Source: Candidatus Obscuribacterales bacterium (GTDB taxonomy: Bacteria > Cyanobacteriota > Vampirovibrionia > Obscuribacterales > Obscuribacteraceae). From it: 64,000 nt of DNA. The notes under the pieces were generated by a model. That model did no database searches. It was not told the DNA's origin and worked only from the letters and a program-made list of their open reading frames with translations. The stretch lies in the NCBI GenBank assembly GCA_020050835.1, contig JAGVKB010000102.1:62001-126000 (forward strand). Direction: 5' to 3'. The position numbers and the translations under genes are program-made. Below are positions 18,285 to 27,517 of the stretch, piece by piece (the first letter of the stretch is position 1; each line of letters starts with the position of its first letter).

Positions 18285-19649
18285 TTAAGTTGCCGCGTAC
18301 TGCGTGTGAGCCTTGTTGAGAAAGCGCGTGATGCTGGATTGGTATAACAGATCGACGGTACCGGTCGGGCCGTTTCTTTGTTTGGCGATAATGATTTCCG
18401 CTTCGCCTCTGTGTTCTGTGTCAGGATTGTAGTATTCATCGCGGTAGATGAACATCACAATGTCGGCATCTTGCTCGATGCTTCCGCTCTCTCTCAAGTC
18501 TGACAACATCGGCCGCTTATTTTGCCTGGCTTCCACTGCGCGCGAAAGCTGTGAAAGGGCGATCACCGGAACGTTCAATTCGCGCGCCAGCGTTTTCAAG
18601 CTCCGGGAGATCTCCGATACTTCTTGCACGCGGTTGTCAGTCTGCTTGCGACCCTGCATCAACTGGATGTAGTCGATGATGATCAAACCGAGCGCTTTGT
18701 ACTCTGCTTTGAGGCGGCGGCATTTTGCTCGAATTTCCAGAGCGGTGACGACCGCCGAATCGTCGATGAAAACCGGCGCTTCGCCCAGGTGTCCCATCGC
18801 CCTGGCCAGTTTGGTCCAATCGTTATTGTGTAACAACCCGGTCCGCAGCCTGTTAGCATCGATTTCGGCTTGACTGCACAACATACGTTGAACGAGCTGC
18901 TCTTTCGACATTTCCAGGCTGAAGACGGCAACCGGCACTTTGTGCTCGACAGCCACGTGCTGGGCAACATTTAGCACGAATGCCGTTTTACCCATTGATG
19001 GTCGGGCCGCTACTATTATCAGGTCTGATGGCTGGAAGCCTGAAGTCATGGCATCGAGATCGTAAAAGCCGGTGGGAACTCCCGAAAGCGTATCCCTGTT
19101 TTCATAGCGCTGCTCGATCCGAGCAAACGATTCCTCGACGATGTTCTTAATGTGGACGAGCTGTTGCAAGTTGCGGCGCTGGGCGAGATTAAAGATGAGG
19201 TGCTCGGCTTTATCAATCGCAATGTCAGCGTCAGTCTCTTCGTAACAGCTCGATACGATCTCTGTTCCTGCTTTGATCAAATTGCGCAGGAGCGCCTTTT
19301 CATAGACTATGCGACCGTAATACTCTAGATTGGCTGTAGTTGCCACTGACATTGCCAGGTCGGCGATGTACTGCCGCCCGCCGACATTCTCCAGCTTTCC
19401 TTCATCCTTTAGGTACTGCGAGACCGTCACGATATCGATCGGTTCGTTGCGATCGAAAAGGTCTAGCATGGCAGCGAAAACCACCTGGTGCGATTTTCGA
19501 TAAAAGTACTCCGGCTCCACAATATCGACTATTCGCGAGATGCCGTCGCCGGCTATGAGCAAGGCGCCGAGCACGGCCTGCTCAGCGTCGACAGCCTGTG
19601 GTGGCAGGCGCTCTATTTGTATGTCTGATGTGCTGGTGTCCGTGCTCAT
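18285..19649 (-). CDS. dnaB: Replicative DNA helicase DnaB
   Basis: A 454-residue hexameric helicase that unwinds DNA ahead of the replisome. The N-terminal DnaG-interacting domain begins RLPPQAVDAEQAVLGALLI. The RecA-like motor has Walker A ARPSMGKTAFVLN, Walker B region LGLIIIDYIQLM, and the motif LSQLSRAVEARQNKRPMLSD followed by DLRESGSIEQDAD. Length is normal and no intein interrupts it. It stands alone on the minus strand, with 125 bases to the convergent propeller gene and a 554-base gap upstream. Confidence 0.97.
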   Translation of the reverse strand: MSTDTSTSDIQIERLPPQAVDAEQAVLGALLIAGDGISRIVDIVEPEYFYRKSHQVVFAAMLDLFDRNEPIDIVTVSQYLKDEGKLENVGGRQYIADLAMSVATTANLEYYGRIVYEKALLRNLIKAGTEIVSSCYEETDADIAIDKAEHLIFNLAQRRNLQQLVHIKNIVEESFARIEQRYENRDTLSGVPTGFYDLDAMTSGFQPSDLIIVAARPSMGKTAFVLNVAQHVAVEHKVPVAVFSLEMSKEQLVQRMLCSQAEIDANRLRTGLLHNNDWTKLARAMGHLGEAPVFIDDSAVVTALEIRAKCRRLKAEYKALGLIIIDYIQLMQGRKQTDNRVQEVSEISRSLKTLARELNVPVIALSQLSRAVEARQNKRPMLSDLRESGSIEQDADIVMFIYRDEYYNPDTEHRGEAEIIIAKQRNGPTGTVDLLYQSSITRFLNKAHTQYAAT

Positions 19650-20203
19650 TCTTGGATATCTGTTTGGGCTGCTTTAACTCTTTTGCTATTAAAGACGGTG
19701 GTCAATCGTCTTTGGTTCAAAAATCAGGCTTAAATACATCTTCTGTGTATGCATTCCGACTGATAGCGCATATCGCTTCAGCGATCGGCAATCGGAAAGC
19801 CGATAAACTGTCAGCTCCGCGCAGCGGCTCTGTTCGCCATGCGCGTCGGTCTTGGAGATAAGTTCAATATGCTGAATAGAATAGCCCATCGACTGCGGCT
19901 CAGGTAGGTCTTTAATGCTGAGGAAATTTGTTTAAGGGCCCTTTGTATATATGACGACGATGTGCGGTAGTAGTCCAGGCGATATCTGGGCGGCTGGCGA
20001 GCTTCTGCTGTCGCCGACAGGGTTGGCTGATTGGAACTCCGCCTAATCTCATGGCAATCGTCGTAGGTGAGATGTGGGGGCACTTCCTCCAACCTTACTA
20101 GCTCAAAACACCAATTCAATGTCTGCCGCTTGTGTCTGCGACTCAACGGTCATCTCGATTGGTCTTTGAGAGCAATCGAGCGAAATGTATTAGGAGACTT
20201 CAA
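19650..20203. other. 554-base divergent intergenic region
   Basis: A non-coding stretch between the dnaB start and the papain-like gene start. I see no credible small gene: the open frames lack ribosome-binding sites and recognisable sequence. The only ordered feature near dnaB is a 7-base inverted repeat, AAAGACG (19691-19697) and CGTCTTT (19707-19713), about 40 bases upstream of the dnaB start, possibly an operator or leader hairpin. The length suggests regulatory content for dnaB. Confidence 0.4.
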
Positions 20204-22078
20204 ATGCTGGAAAACTCAATCAACGACTCAATCTCTGGAGCATTCGCCGGTGCTGCCGAAGCATTTTCCGGCAATCTCAGCACGACGCTCTGGAATGATA
20301 TGAAATCTACTTTGGGGGCGCTAGCAGGCGGTGATAAGGAGTCTTCCCACCTAAACGACTCCGAGGCGATTGATTTCAGCGTCGCTGAGATTTACTCCTG
20401 TGCAAGACGTGCCGATGCCCCGCTGGAATCCGACAATGCCGCCGATGAGCTGGAGGAGTCGGTAGAGCACAACGATATCGGACAAGAGCGCTGTCGCTTA
20501 TCGGAAGTCGCGGCTAGAAAGATTGAAGATCCGTCCCAACTCGAGAAGTTCAACGAAGATATGATCACCTTTGAAGAGCGGGCTACCAAGCAAGGTGTAA
20601 GCAATGCGGAGGTCGCAAAAACATACCATCAGTTAGCGCGGATGCTGGAGCCAGATCGCGAAACTCCTTTGACGTCAGAGCAACGGGAGGCGCTTGCTCG
20701 GCAAATCATCGAACAAGCCGCCGACCCAACCAGAATTGATCAAGGGCAGCACAATACCTGCAACATCACGACAATCGAAACTCGTATCTATACCCGGACG
20801 CCTTCGGCAGCAGCTGAACTGGTGACGGATATGGCTCTCAAGGGAGAATTCGAGACTCTCGACGGAACTGTCGTGAAACTTCCGGACAGCAGCCTTCAAC
20901 CAATGACGGAGGCTACGCTCGACAGCCCGGTCTATGGTGACAGGAGCTATGCCAGCCAGATTTTTCAACTGACAGCGGTCAACGTTCATTACGCCCGAGA
21001 GAATGCCGCGACAACACCGCCAGGACAGAAGCAGTACGAACAGATAAAGACGGATGTCGACGGCGACAATGGTGAACGGTTGTTCGACTATTCCTCCGGC
21101 AGTCCGATCGAAGTGGTCATCAATGGTCAACCTGCTCGGCAGCCGCACTTGAACATCTCGCAATATCAGGAGATTCACAATCAAATTGCCAAAGGAGATG
21201 ACTCGGGATTCCTGCTTGCCCATTCAGACTCCATTTCGCATTCTACATTGGAAAATTTCGATTCGGAAGAGAGCCTCAGAACCAAGTTGGTCGAAATGAA
21301 AGAGGCTGGAGCGTTCCCGGCTATCATTCGCATCGATTCCTGGAATGAGCCATTTCTGTCGGATTCTGGTGGGGGAGAAGCAGGTGGGTCTGGGCAGGGC
21401 TGGCATGTCGTTACGGTGACTGACTTCGATTCAGCTGCAGACCGGGTCTCGATCGACAATCAATGGGGCGAACTGGATGATAGATTCGGCGAGCGCGGAG
21501 TCTCGGTTCAAGATCTCTATCTTGCCAGCCGGGAGTCGACTAGTGATGCCCATCTCGATGAAATGGAAAAGGTGATTACTGATAACAGCGAGAATGGTCT
21601 TGATACGTCGTACAAAGAGCTCGACCTGATGAGACTGAATTATGCGGCGGAACTGGAAGACATTACCGAAGCGGAGAAGGCTATGTCCGAGATTGGAACG
21701 CTTGTTGCCGGGATAGTCGGCAGCGACACGATCGAAGCTCTATCGTCTGATTCGTTTTCCGCGCTGAGGAATGAAACTGACGAGAAATTCGACCGAACTT
21801 TGTCGGAGTGGATAGTCAACAATGAGCGAGATTGGGAGATTAATGAGTCGCTTGGTCTCCTGGATAACGAAGAGGTTAAGCAGATCGATCAGAAGCTCGA
21901 ACTGATATTGGGCTCGTATCCGGAGGACCGCCTGAACAGTCTCACAGCCATGATTGTAGAGGAATCAGCGAAACAGCCGCCTCTGCATGATGAATGGTCG
22001 GTGGGCTCAATCTCAGCCGATCCACTCGCTGAAATGGCAAAGCGACACCCCTGGTGGTATCAGATTGCTAGCAACTAA
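20204..22078 (+). CDS. Papain-like (clan CA) cysteine-protease-fold protein
   Basis: A 624-residue protein with no named family that I recognise. I start at ATG 20204, with AGGAGA six bases upstream; an upstream extension has no signal. Residues 179-186, DQGQHNTC, match the papain oxyanion-Gln/catalytic-Cys spacing (Q180 and C186, six apart, as Q19/C25 of papain). GWHVVTVTDFD gives a candidate His401, and IDNQWGE gives Asn419-x-Trp421, the analogue of papain NSWG. Order and spacing suggest a papain-like fold, possibly active. About 200 residues separate the Cys and His parts, longer than papain. The N-terminal 170 residues are acidic and helical, and the C-terminal 180 are helical. No signal peptide or membrane segment is seen. 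Substrate unknown; transglutaminase-like or inactive forms are alternatives. Confidence 0.6.
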   Translation: MLENSINDSISGAFAGAAEAFSGNLSTTLWNDMKSTLGALAGGDKESSHLNDSEAIDFSVAEIYSCARRADAPLESDNAADELEESVEHNDIGQERCRLSEVAARKIEDPSQLEKFNEDMITFEERATKQGVSNAEVAKTYHQLARMLEPDRETPLTSEQREALARQIIEQAADPTRIDQGQHNTCNITTIETRIYTRTPSAAAELVTDMALKGEFETLDGTVVKLPDSSLQPMTEATLDSPVYGDRSYASQIFQLTAVNVHYARENAATTPPGQKQYEQIKTDVDGDNGERLFDYSSGSPIEVVINGQPARQPHLNISQYQEIHNQIAKGDDSGFLLAHSDSISHSTLENFDSEESLRTKLVEMKEAGAFPAIIRIDSWNEPFLSDSGGGEAGGSGQGWHVVTVTDFDSAADRVSIDNQWGELDDRFGERGVSVQDLYLASRESTSDAHLDEMEKVITDNSENGLDTSYKELDLMRLNYAAELEDITEAEKAMSEIGTLVAGIVGSDTIEALSSDSFSALRNETDEKFDRTLSEWIVNNERDWEINESLGLLDNEEVKQIDQKLELILGSYPEDRLNSLTAMIVEESAKQPPLHDEWSVGSISADPLAEMAKRHPWWYQIASN

Positions 22079-22101
22079 AAGGATTCTTCAACTGGAAATC
22101 T

Positions 22102-22138
22102 GCGGAATCGGGTAATGCCAGGCATCGCTCGATTCCGC
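22102..22138 (+). terminator. Candidate terminator hairpin after the papain-like gene
   Basis: GCGGAATCG (22102-22110) pairs perfectly with CGATTCCGC (22130-22138) over a 19-base loop, 24 bases after the stop at 22078. No T-run follows, so it may be Rho-assisted or simply protective. Confidence 0.4.
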
Positions 22139-22286
22139 TGTTGGTGGTTGTGCTGAGCGCAATCCGCTTGACTTTTGGCGACTTGAAAGGTCGGTCTTAT
22201 TTTTTAGGATAAGATTGAACCATAGATGCGTAGCTTGCTCGCTACAGTAACGATGTTATTCAAATCCCTGTTTGTTACAACCGGTA

Positions 22287-23753
22287 ATGGACGCTTCAGC
22301 GATTGTTCTCTTCCAAGCAGACCTCAGGCTCGCCGATAATAAGGCTCTATTTTTCGCATGTAAGAATTCGGCGCCCATAATTCCTGTATTTATCTACTCT
22401 CCCGAGGATGAAGGAGCGTGGGCTCCTGGTGCAGCAAGCCGGTGGTGGCTTCACCATTCATTGTCGTCTTTGAAATCAAGCTTGGCTGCTGCTGGGGCTA
22501 ATCTTGTTATCCGTCGAGGACCGTTTGCCGAATCAGTGAATAGAATCCTGGCGGAATCCGGTGCGCGGTCTGTCTATTGCAATCAACGTTTTGAGCCGGC
22601 AGCAAGGCGTTTAGAGTCGGAGGTCGAGGCATCGCTTGCTAAGCTCGGGGTCGATTTCCACCGGTACAATTCGTCTCTGCTCTTTCACCCCGAACTGGTT
22701 AGGACATCTGACGATCAACCGTACAAAGTCTTTACTCCGTACTACAACCGAGTTACAAGGCTGAAATCTGAGCAACCGCTACCGCGAAACAAAAGGTTGA
22801 ATCCGGCAAGCGTTTCGCTGGATTCACTGACGGTGTCGGACCTCGATCTCTTGCCTAGAATTGCTTGGGACGAGGGATTGATGTCTGTCTGGACTCCAGG
22901 GGAAGCTGGTGCGCAAAAGCAGTTGCGAAAGTTCCTTTCTGAAGGATTGGCGCTCTATGCCGCTGGACGAGATAGACCTGATAAGGAGTTAGTGTCACGG
23001 ATGTCACCCTACCTCCATTTCGGTGAAATTAGCGCTCAAACTATCTGGCAGGAAGTAGTCAGAATTTCTGAAACTACAGGTGGTGGCGAGTCTGGCTCCG
23101 AAAAGTATCTAAGAGAACTCGTCTGGCGTGAGTTTGCTTATCATCTTCTTTACCATTTCCCGGACACTGCTGAACAGCCGTTGCGACAAAATTTCGAGCA
23201 TTTCCCCTGGCGGCGGGATGCTGGCGGATTGAAAGCGTGGCAGCTCGGAATGACTGGTTATCCGATCGTTGATGCCGGCATGCGCGAATTATGGAAGACC
23301 GGCTGGATGCACAATCGGGTACGGATGATAGTGGCATCGTTTCTGGTTAAGGATCTCTTGATTGATTGGCGTGAAGGGGCTCGCTGGTTCTGGGACACCT
23401 TGGTGGATGCCGACCTTGCCAACAACACACTTGGTTGGCAATGGACAGCTGGGTGTGGAGCTGATGCGGCTCCATTTTTTCGAGTGTTCAACCCCGTGCT
23501 GCAAGGAGAGAAGTTCGATCCCGATGGAAACTATGTACGCAAATGGTTGCCCGAGCTTGCTAAGTTGCCGGCCACGATGATTCACAAACCGTGGGAGATG
23601 CCGGCAGATGTGCTTGGTCGATATGGCGTAACACTGGGGCGTGATTATCCCGAGCCAATTGTAGATCACTCGTTTGCCAGACAGAGGGCGCTTTTAGCAC
23701 TGGCGGAGATTAAGGGAGATCAACCAGGAAAAGGTCGGTTAAAGAAAGTCTAG
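22287..23753 (+). CDS. phrB: Class I deoxyribodipyrimidine photolyase
   Basis: A 488-residue light-driven repair enzyme that splits cyclobutane pyrimidine dimers using reduced FAD. The N-terminal antenna domain begins MDASAIVLFQADLRLADNKA. The FAD domain contains RDRPDKELVSRMSPYLHFGE, then RELVWREFAYHLLYHFP, WQLGMTGYPIVDAGMREL, WMHNRVRMIVASFL and the signature WTAGCGADAAPFFRVFNP. These are all intact, including conserved tryptophans of the electron-transfer chain. I choose ATG 22287 because the family N-terminus begins there; an in-frame TTG at 22272 has no support. A photolyase implies exposure to light, at least occasionally. Confidence 0.93.
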   Translation: MDASAIVLFQADLRLADNKALFFACKNSAPIIPVFIYSPEDEGAWAPGAASRWWLHHSLSSLKSSLAAAGANLVIRRGPFAESVNRILAESGARSVYCNQRFEPAARRLESEVEASLAKLGVDFHRYNSSLLFHPELVRTSDDQPYKVFTPYYNRVTRLKSEQPLPRNKRLNPASVSLDSLTVSDLDLLPRIAWDEGLMSVWTPGEAGAQKQLRKFLSEGLALYAAGRDRPDKELVSRMSPYLHFGEISAQTIWQEVVRISETTGGGESGSEKYLRELVWREFAYHLLYHFPDTAEQPLRQNFEHFPWRRDAGGLKAWQLGMTGYPIVDAGMRELWKTGWMHNRVRMIVASFLVKDLLIDWREGARWFWDTLVDADLANNTLGWQWTAGCGADAAPFFRVFNPVLQGEKFDPDGNYVRKWLPELAKLPATMIHKPWEMPADVLGRYGVTLGRDYPEPIVDHSFARQRALLALAEIKGDQPGKGRLKKV

Positions 23754-23815
23754 CTGCATCAGTTGGTCAAAAGTGCGAGACTACTTGCTTGATCGATTGT
23801 CTCAACGGATGGAAT

Positions 23816-24421
23816 ATGAAATTCAAAGTAAAGCTAGCTATTGCAGTGCTGGTTTTGATTGGTTGCAACTATCCATTTGCATTTGGAGAGTCGCAGCACG
23901 GCATCGCCGCTCAAAAGTCCAAGAAAAAGGGAGATAAAGGGATGAACCAGGTGTATACCTTCAAAGCTAACGCTCTCGACGGCAAAGAGATCTCAATGGA
24001 TCGCTATAAGGGACACGTACTATTGATAGTCAACACTGCCAGTAAATGTGGGTTTACGCCGCAATATACTGGTCTGGAAGAGCTTCATAAAAAATACGCC
24101 TCTCGTGGGCTGGACGTACTTGGCTTTCCATGCAACCAATTTGGCGGCCAAGAACCCGGCAACAGCACGGAGATTGGAGAGTTTTGCCAACGCAATTACG
24201 GCGTTGATTTCCAAATGTTCGAAAAGATCGACGTTAACGGCCCCAATGCCCACCCGCTTTATAAGATGCTGACTGCAACTGCTCCTGGCATTTTGCATAC
24301 CGAAGCGATCAAATGGAACTTCACAAAGTTCTTGGTCGATCGCGAAGGTGGTATCGTCAAGCGTTATGGGCCGGACGTGAAACCGGAAGCGATTGCGGCT
24401 GACATTGAGAAACTCCTCTAA
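23816..24421 (+). CDS. Glutathione peroxidase family lipoprotein
   Basis: A 201-residue thiol peroxidase reducing hydrogen peroxide or lipid peroxides. Catalytic Cys78 is in NTASKCGFTPQY; Gln112 (GGQEPG), Trp167 and Asn168 (KWNF) complete the tetrad. Cys106 in FPCNQFGG sits at the family position used in thioredoxin-dependent GPx, so thioredoxin is the likely reductant, consistent with trxB in this window. Unusually, the ATG at 23816 opens a lipoprotein signal (MKFKVKLAIAVLVLIGC, lipobox LIGC with Cys17), which would place the enzyme on a membrane outside the cytoplasm. An in-frame TTG at 23789 is less likely. It follows photolyase by 62 bases. Confidence 0.92.
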   Translation: MKFKVKLAIAVLVLIGCNYPFAFGESQHGIAAQKSKKKGDKGMNQVYTFKANALDGKEISMDRYKGHVLLIVNTASKCGFTPQYTGLEELHKKYASRGLDVLGFPCNQFGGQEPGNSTEIGEFCQRNYGVDFQMFEKIDVNGPNAHPLYKMLTATAPGILHTEAIKWNFTKFLVDREGGIVKRYGPDVKPEAIAADIEKLL

Positions 24422-24691
24422 CTGCAAGAGGATTCAGTTAGTCCTAACTTTGAGCCAAATGAATATTGAATGCGGTCGTGCCAAACTTTCCGGCGAGGAG
24501 GGCGGGGCATAATCGCTCGCTTGACAAGTCGCGATTCGGTGTTTCTTGACATTTTTGCAAAATGCCGGCCCAGTACCGGCTTGCGTCGTTGATCTTGGTC
24601 TAAGGATCTCTCAACAACTATCTTGTAAGATTCGCCAGTGACGCGAGGCTAAGCTCAGCAATCACTTCTTGAAGGCGGCATTGAGTACAAA

Positions 24692-25906
24692 ATGACCGGA
24701 AGAGTTATCAGTATTCTTCGGCTCTGTCCCATTGTTGGGGCTGTACTTCTGTTGCTGGTTATTAACGTTGTACTTATCAGCGTAAATCCGCTTAAAAGTG
24801 TCGATCCTGAAAGCTTGCCGGCCGCCCGGAGCTGGGTTTGGTGGGCAACGCAGGATTTTAAGCAACGTACGAATCCTCCCAATGTTGTTCTTTTGGGATC
24901 ATCGGCGATGATGCATCCGGTTTGGCTGCAGGAAGCTGCATACCGCAACAAGGATGTAGATCTCGCGGTCGACCATTCGAGCCATTACCTGGAAAGTGTC
25001 ATCGAGAAAGACGCTCCCGGTACGCACCCTAATTGCTTTAATTTTGCTTTGCCGGGGTCGATGGTTTCGGACGATTACATGATTTTGCGAGCGATGCTCA
25101 CTGGAGAACGCAAGCCGGAGATTGCGGTGATTGGACTTACTCCCAGAGAGTTTGTAGACAACAAGTTTAACTGCGCGGCTTCTTCGAAACACTATCAGTA
25201 TTTGTCGCGGTTTACGAAAACAGATGATCTGGTGGCACTTTCCATGCCGCAGCTATGGCAGCGCTCGACCTGGTTGATGAACGATTTAGTTTATTTCAAA
25301 GGCAAAAGCCAGCACGCAAAAATAGCGGCGTCGGAATGGTTGAAGACTCAATTGCACCCGTTCTTACTGAATGTACCTGATAGTCCGCTTAATCGTACTG
25401 CTGACTTGGATAGAAGATTTGCGAGCTGGCAGCAGGAGATCGAGAAGGGAGTCTGGATCGCTCATCCAACTGGTCCGTATCACTACATGGAAGTTGCCTT
25501 CGATTGCATCAGGCGGCACAAATCACCCAATAATCCGCTCTATGAGAATCAGAAGCGATGGCTGGAGATGTGCCTGGAAATCTGCCGGAAGGAAGGAATC
25601 AAGCCGGTGTTGGTGAATATGCCGGTGACTCCAGAAGGGCGCAGGCTGATTTCGCCGGCGATATTGGACCGGCATCTGATTACTCTTAAATCAGAGGCGG
25701 AAAGGTGGCACTGTGATTTTTTGAACGCAGACATTGCCAATTATTACGAAAACGAAGATTTTACGGATTGGGCTCACATGGATGCCAGCGGTGGAGAGAA
25801 GGTATTGAGGCTGATTGGAGAATACATCGCATCGCGCAAGGGATTGGTGGCAAGTCTGTCTAGTGGCAATCGATCGATTGCTACGCAAGGGCGGCAGGGG
25901 ATGTAG
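24692..25906 (+). CDS. Membrane-anchored SGNH-hydrolase-like protein (MBOAT partner)
   Basis: A 404-residue protein with one N-terminal membrane segment (about 8-30) and an extracytoplasmic SGNH-like domain. Block I is VVLLGSSAMMHP with Ser70/Ser71 as candidate nucleophile, and the C-terminal DWAHMD gives the Asp359-x-x-His362 pair of block V. No exact family comes to mind, but the layout resembles AlgJ/AlgX- or DltD-type accessory proteins that transfer acyl groups delivered by MBOAT proteins. The next gene, starting 10 bases later, is an MBOAT. The pair probably O-acylates an exported polysaccharide or wall polymer. The 270 bases upstream hold no gene that I can support. Confidence 0.75.
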   Translation: MTGRVISILRLCPIVGAVLLLLVINVVLISVNPLKSVDPESLPAARSWVWWATQDFKQRTNPPNVVLLGSSAMMHPVWLQEAAYRNKDVDLAVDHSSHYLESVIEKDAPGTHPNCFNFALPGSMVSDDYMILRAMLTGERKPEIAVIGLTPREFVDNKFNCAASSKHYQYLSRFTKTDDLVALSMPQLWQRSTWLMNDLVYFKGKSQHAKIAASEWLKTQLHPFLLNVPDSPLNRTADLDRRFASWQQEIEKGVWIAHPTGPYHYMEVAFDCIRRHKSPNNPLYENQKRWLEMCLEICRKEGIKPVLVNMPVTPEGRRLISPAILDRHLITLKSEAERWHCDFLNADIANYYENEDFTDWAHMDASGGEKVLRLIGEYIASRKGLVASLSSGNRSIATQGRQGM

Positions 25907-25915
25907 GAGTAGAAA

Positions 25916-27379
25916 GTGCTTTTTAACAGCGTTACTTATCTAATCTTTCTGCCGATTGTAGTCATCCTCTACTGGTTGATGCCGTTTAAGTTGCGGGTGC
26001 CACTGCTTTTAGTGGCAAGCTATGTCTTCTACATGACCTGGAAGCCTGTTTATGGCGTACTGATTCTGGCGATGACCGCTATGAGCTACGCCTGCGGGCT
26101 GTTGATGGAACGCTTCAAGGCGCAGCGAAAGGGCATCTTTTGGACTGGTATCGTTCTCAATCTTGTTGCGCTTGGATTCTTCAAGTACGCTTACTTCGCT
26201 AGAGATTGCGTAAATCAGCTGATCTCCGTGGTTGGAATGAAGCAGTTGCCTGCTATTTCCTTTGAGATCGTCCTGCCGCTGGGAATCTCATTTTTTGCAT
26301 TTGAGTTTATCCACTATCTTGCCGATGTGTATACGGGCAGCAAGCCAGTCAAATCGTTTCTTGAATTCGCACTGTTCCCAAGTTTCTTTCCCACTCAGAT
26401 TGCGGGGCCAATCAAGCGATTTCAGGATTTCATTCCGCAGCTTCATTCAGCTCGAAAGGTTTCACTTACCGAGTTCAGTGAAGGTGTCGAGCTGATTCTC
26501 TTTGGTCTGTTCAAAAAGGTGGTGCTGGCAGACAACATCGCTCCGTTGGTCAACCGCTGCTATGCGCACCCGGAGATATTGACCGGCATGGATTTATGGC
26601 TTGCGATCTACGCCTTTACGTTTGAAATCTACTTTGACTTTTCCGGCTATACCGACATCGCCCGCGGCTCCGCACAGATACTGGGATTCAAGGTTCCGGA
26701 AAACTTCAACCTGCCCTTCCTGGCCTCCTCGATCAGCGACTTCTGGCGGCGTTGGCATATCTCGTTGTCGTCCTGGCTGAGAGACTATGTGTTCTTTCCA
26801 TTGGGGGGAAGCCGAAAGGGCGAACTGCGCACCTGCGTCAATCTATTTGCCACGTTTGTAGTCTGCGGCCTTTGGCATGGCGCAGCCTTGCACTATGTTG
26901 TATTCGGCGCCTTGCACGGTGCGATGATGACGATTCACCGGCTCTGGCAAAAGTGTACTGCTTACAGCAGCATTCTCGCCAGGATCGCGCGCTCGAAGCT
27001 GTTTCATTATCTGGCGGTTGCAACTACTTTCCATTGTTTCGGTTTGAGTTTGGTCATATTTAGACTAGATAGTCTGCAAACGGCGTGGCTTGTGTATAGG
27101 AAAATATTCTTCCTGGAAGCTGCACCGGCTGGACTTATGTCGTGGCAGCCCACGATTATGAATACGGACGGATCGATTGTTTTTCAAATCTTCCCGTTTT
27201 TGCTTGCCGGCTTTTTCGGGGCGCAGCTCATTGTCTCGCGGTTCCGTGGTACGCCCGGAATTATGCCTGCGCCCAGGTGGTTGCCAGGGTTCAAAGCGAT
27301 CTATCTGACGGCGCTGGTGGTGGTCCTTCTGCTGTTGACGCCGGACATGACACCGCAGTTCATCTACTTCCAGTTCTAA
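25916..27379 (+). CDS. MBOAT family O-acyltransferase (AlgI-like)
   Basis: A 487-residue polytopic membrane protein, about 10-12 helices. The start is GTG 25916 with TAGGAG six bases upstream; that AGGAG overlaps the previous stop, so translation is coupled. Signature segments are the AlgI-type RRWHISLSSWLRDYVFFPLG and the WHGAALHYVVFGALHG block with the predicted catalytic histidine (about residue 320). YFDFSGYTDIARG is also typical. It moves acyl groups across the membrane to an acceptor glycan, working with the SGNH protein encoded upstream. Whether the glycan is an alginate-like polymer, cellulose or wall teichoic-type material cannot be told; no synthase is adjacent. Confidence 0.93.
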   Translation: MLFNSVTYLIFLPIVVILYWLMPFKLRVPLLLVASYVFYMTWKPVYGVLILAMTAMSYACGLLMERFKAQRKGIFWTGIVLNLVALGFFKYAYFARDCVNQLISVVGMKQLPAISFEIVLPLGISFFAFEFIHYLADVYTGSKPVKSFLEFALFPSFFPTQIAGPIKRFQDFIPQLHSARKVSLTEFSEGVELILFGLFKKVVLADNIAPLVNRCYAHPEILTGMDLWLAIYAFTFEIYFDFSGYTDIARGSAQILGFKVPENFNLPFLASSISDFWRRWHISLSSWLRDYVFFPLGGSRKGELRTCVNLFATFVVCGLWHGAALHYVVFGALHGAMMTIHRLWQKCTAYSSILARIARSKLFHYLAVATTFHCFGLSLVIFRLDSLQTAWLVYRKIFFLEAAPAGLMSWQPTIMNTDGSIVFQIFPFLLAGFFGAQLIVSRFRGTPGIMPAPRWLPGFKAIYLTALVVVLLLLTPDMTPQFIYFQF

Positions 27380-27409
27380 GTCTGTAAGCCTGGTCTCTTC
27401 AACAGTGGC

Positions 27410-27517
27410 TTACTGAGCTTGATCTGTCTCGAATTCAGGACCGCCCCAAGGAGTATTGTCATTGATCCAAACTGCAGCGAAAGTGCTGAGTGTGATGACT
27501 GCAATTCCCATAAGCAT
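27410..27517 (-). CDS. Possible 35-residue small hydrophobic protein
   Basis: A short frame on the minus strand with ATG at 27517 and TAA at 27410, encoding 35 residues: a hydrophobic start (MLMGIAVITLSTFAAVWI) then a polar tail with NDNTPWGGPEF. ACGAGGAAACAATT before the ATG supplies a good ribosome-binding site. It is the only frame here with such a signal. The hydrophobic part is barely long enough for a membrane helix. It would be convergent with the MBOAT gene. I recognise no family. Confidence 0.35.
   Translation of the reverse strand: MLMGIAVITLSTFAAVWINDNTPWGGPEFETDQAQ

Noticed and set aside
20132-20203. Longer N-terminus for the papain-like gene
   Set aside because: The ATG at 20204 has a good ribosome-binding site and the upstream residues look non-coding.
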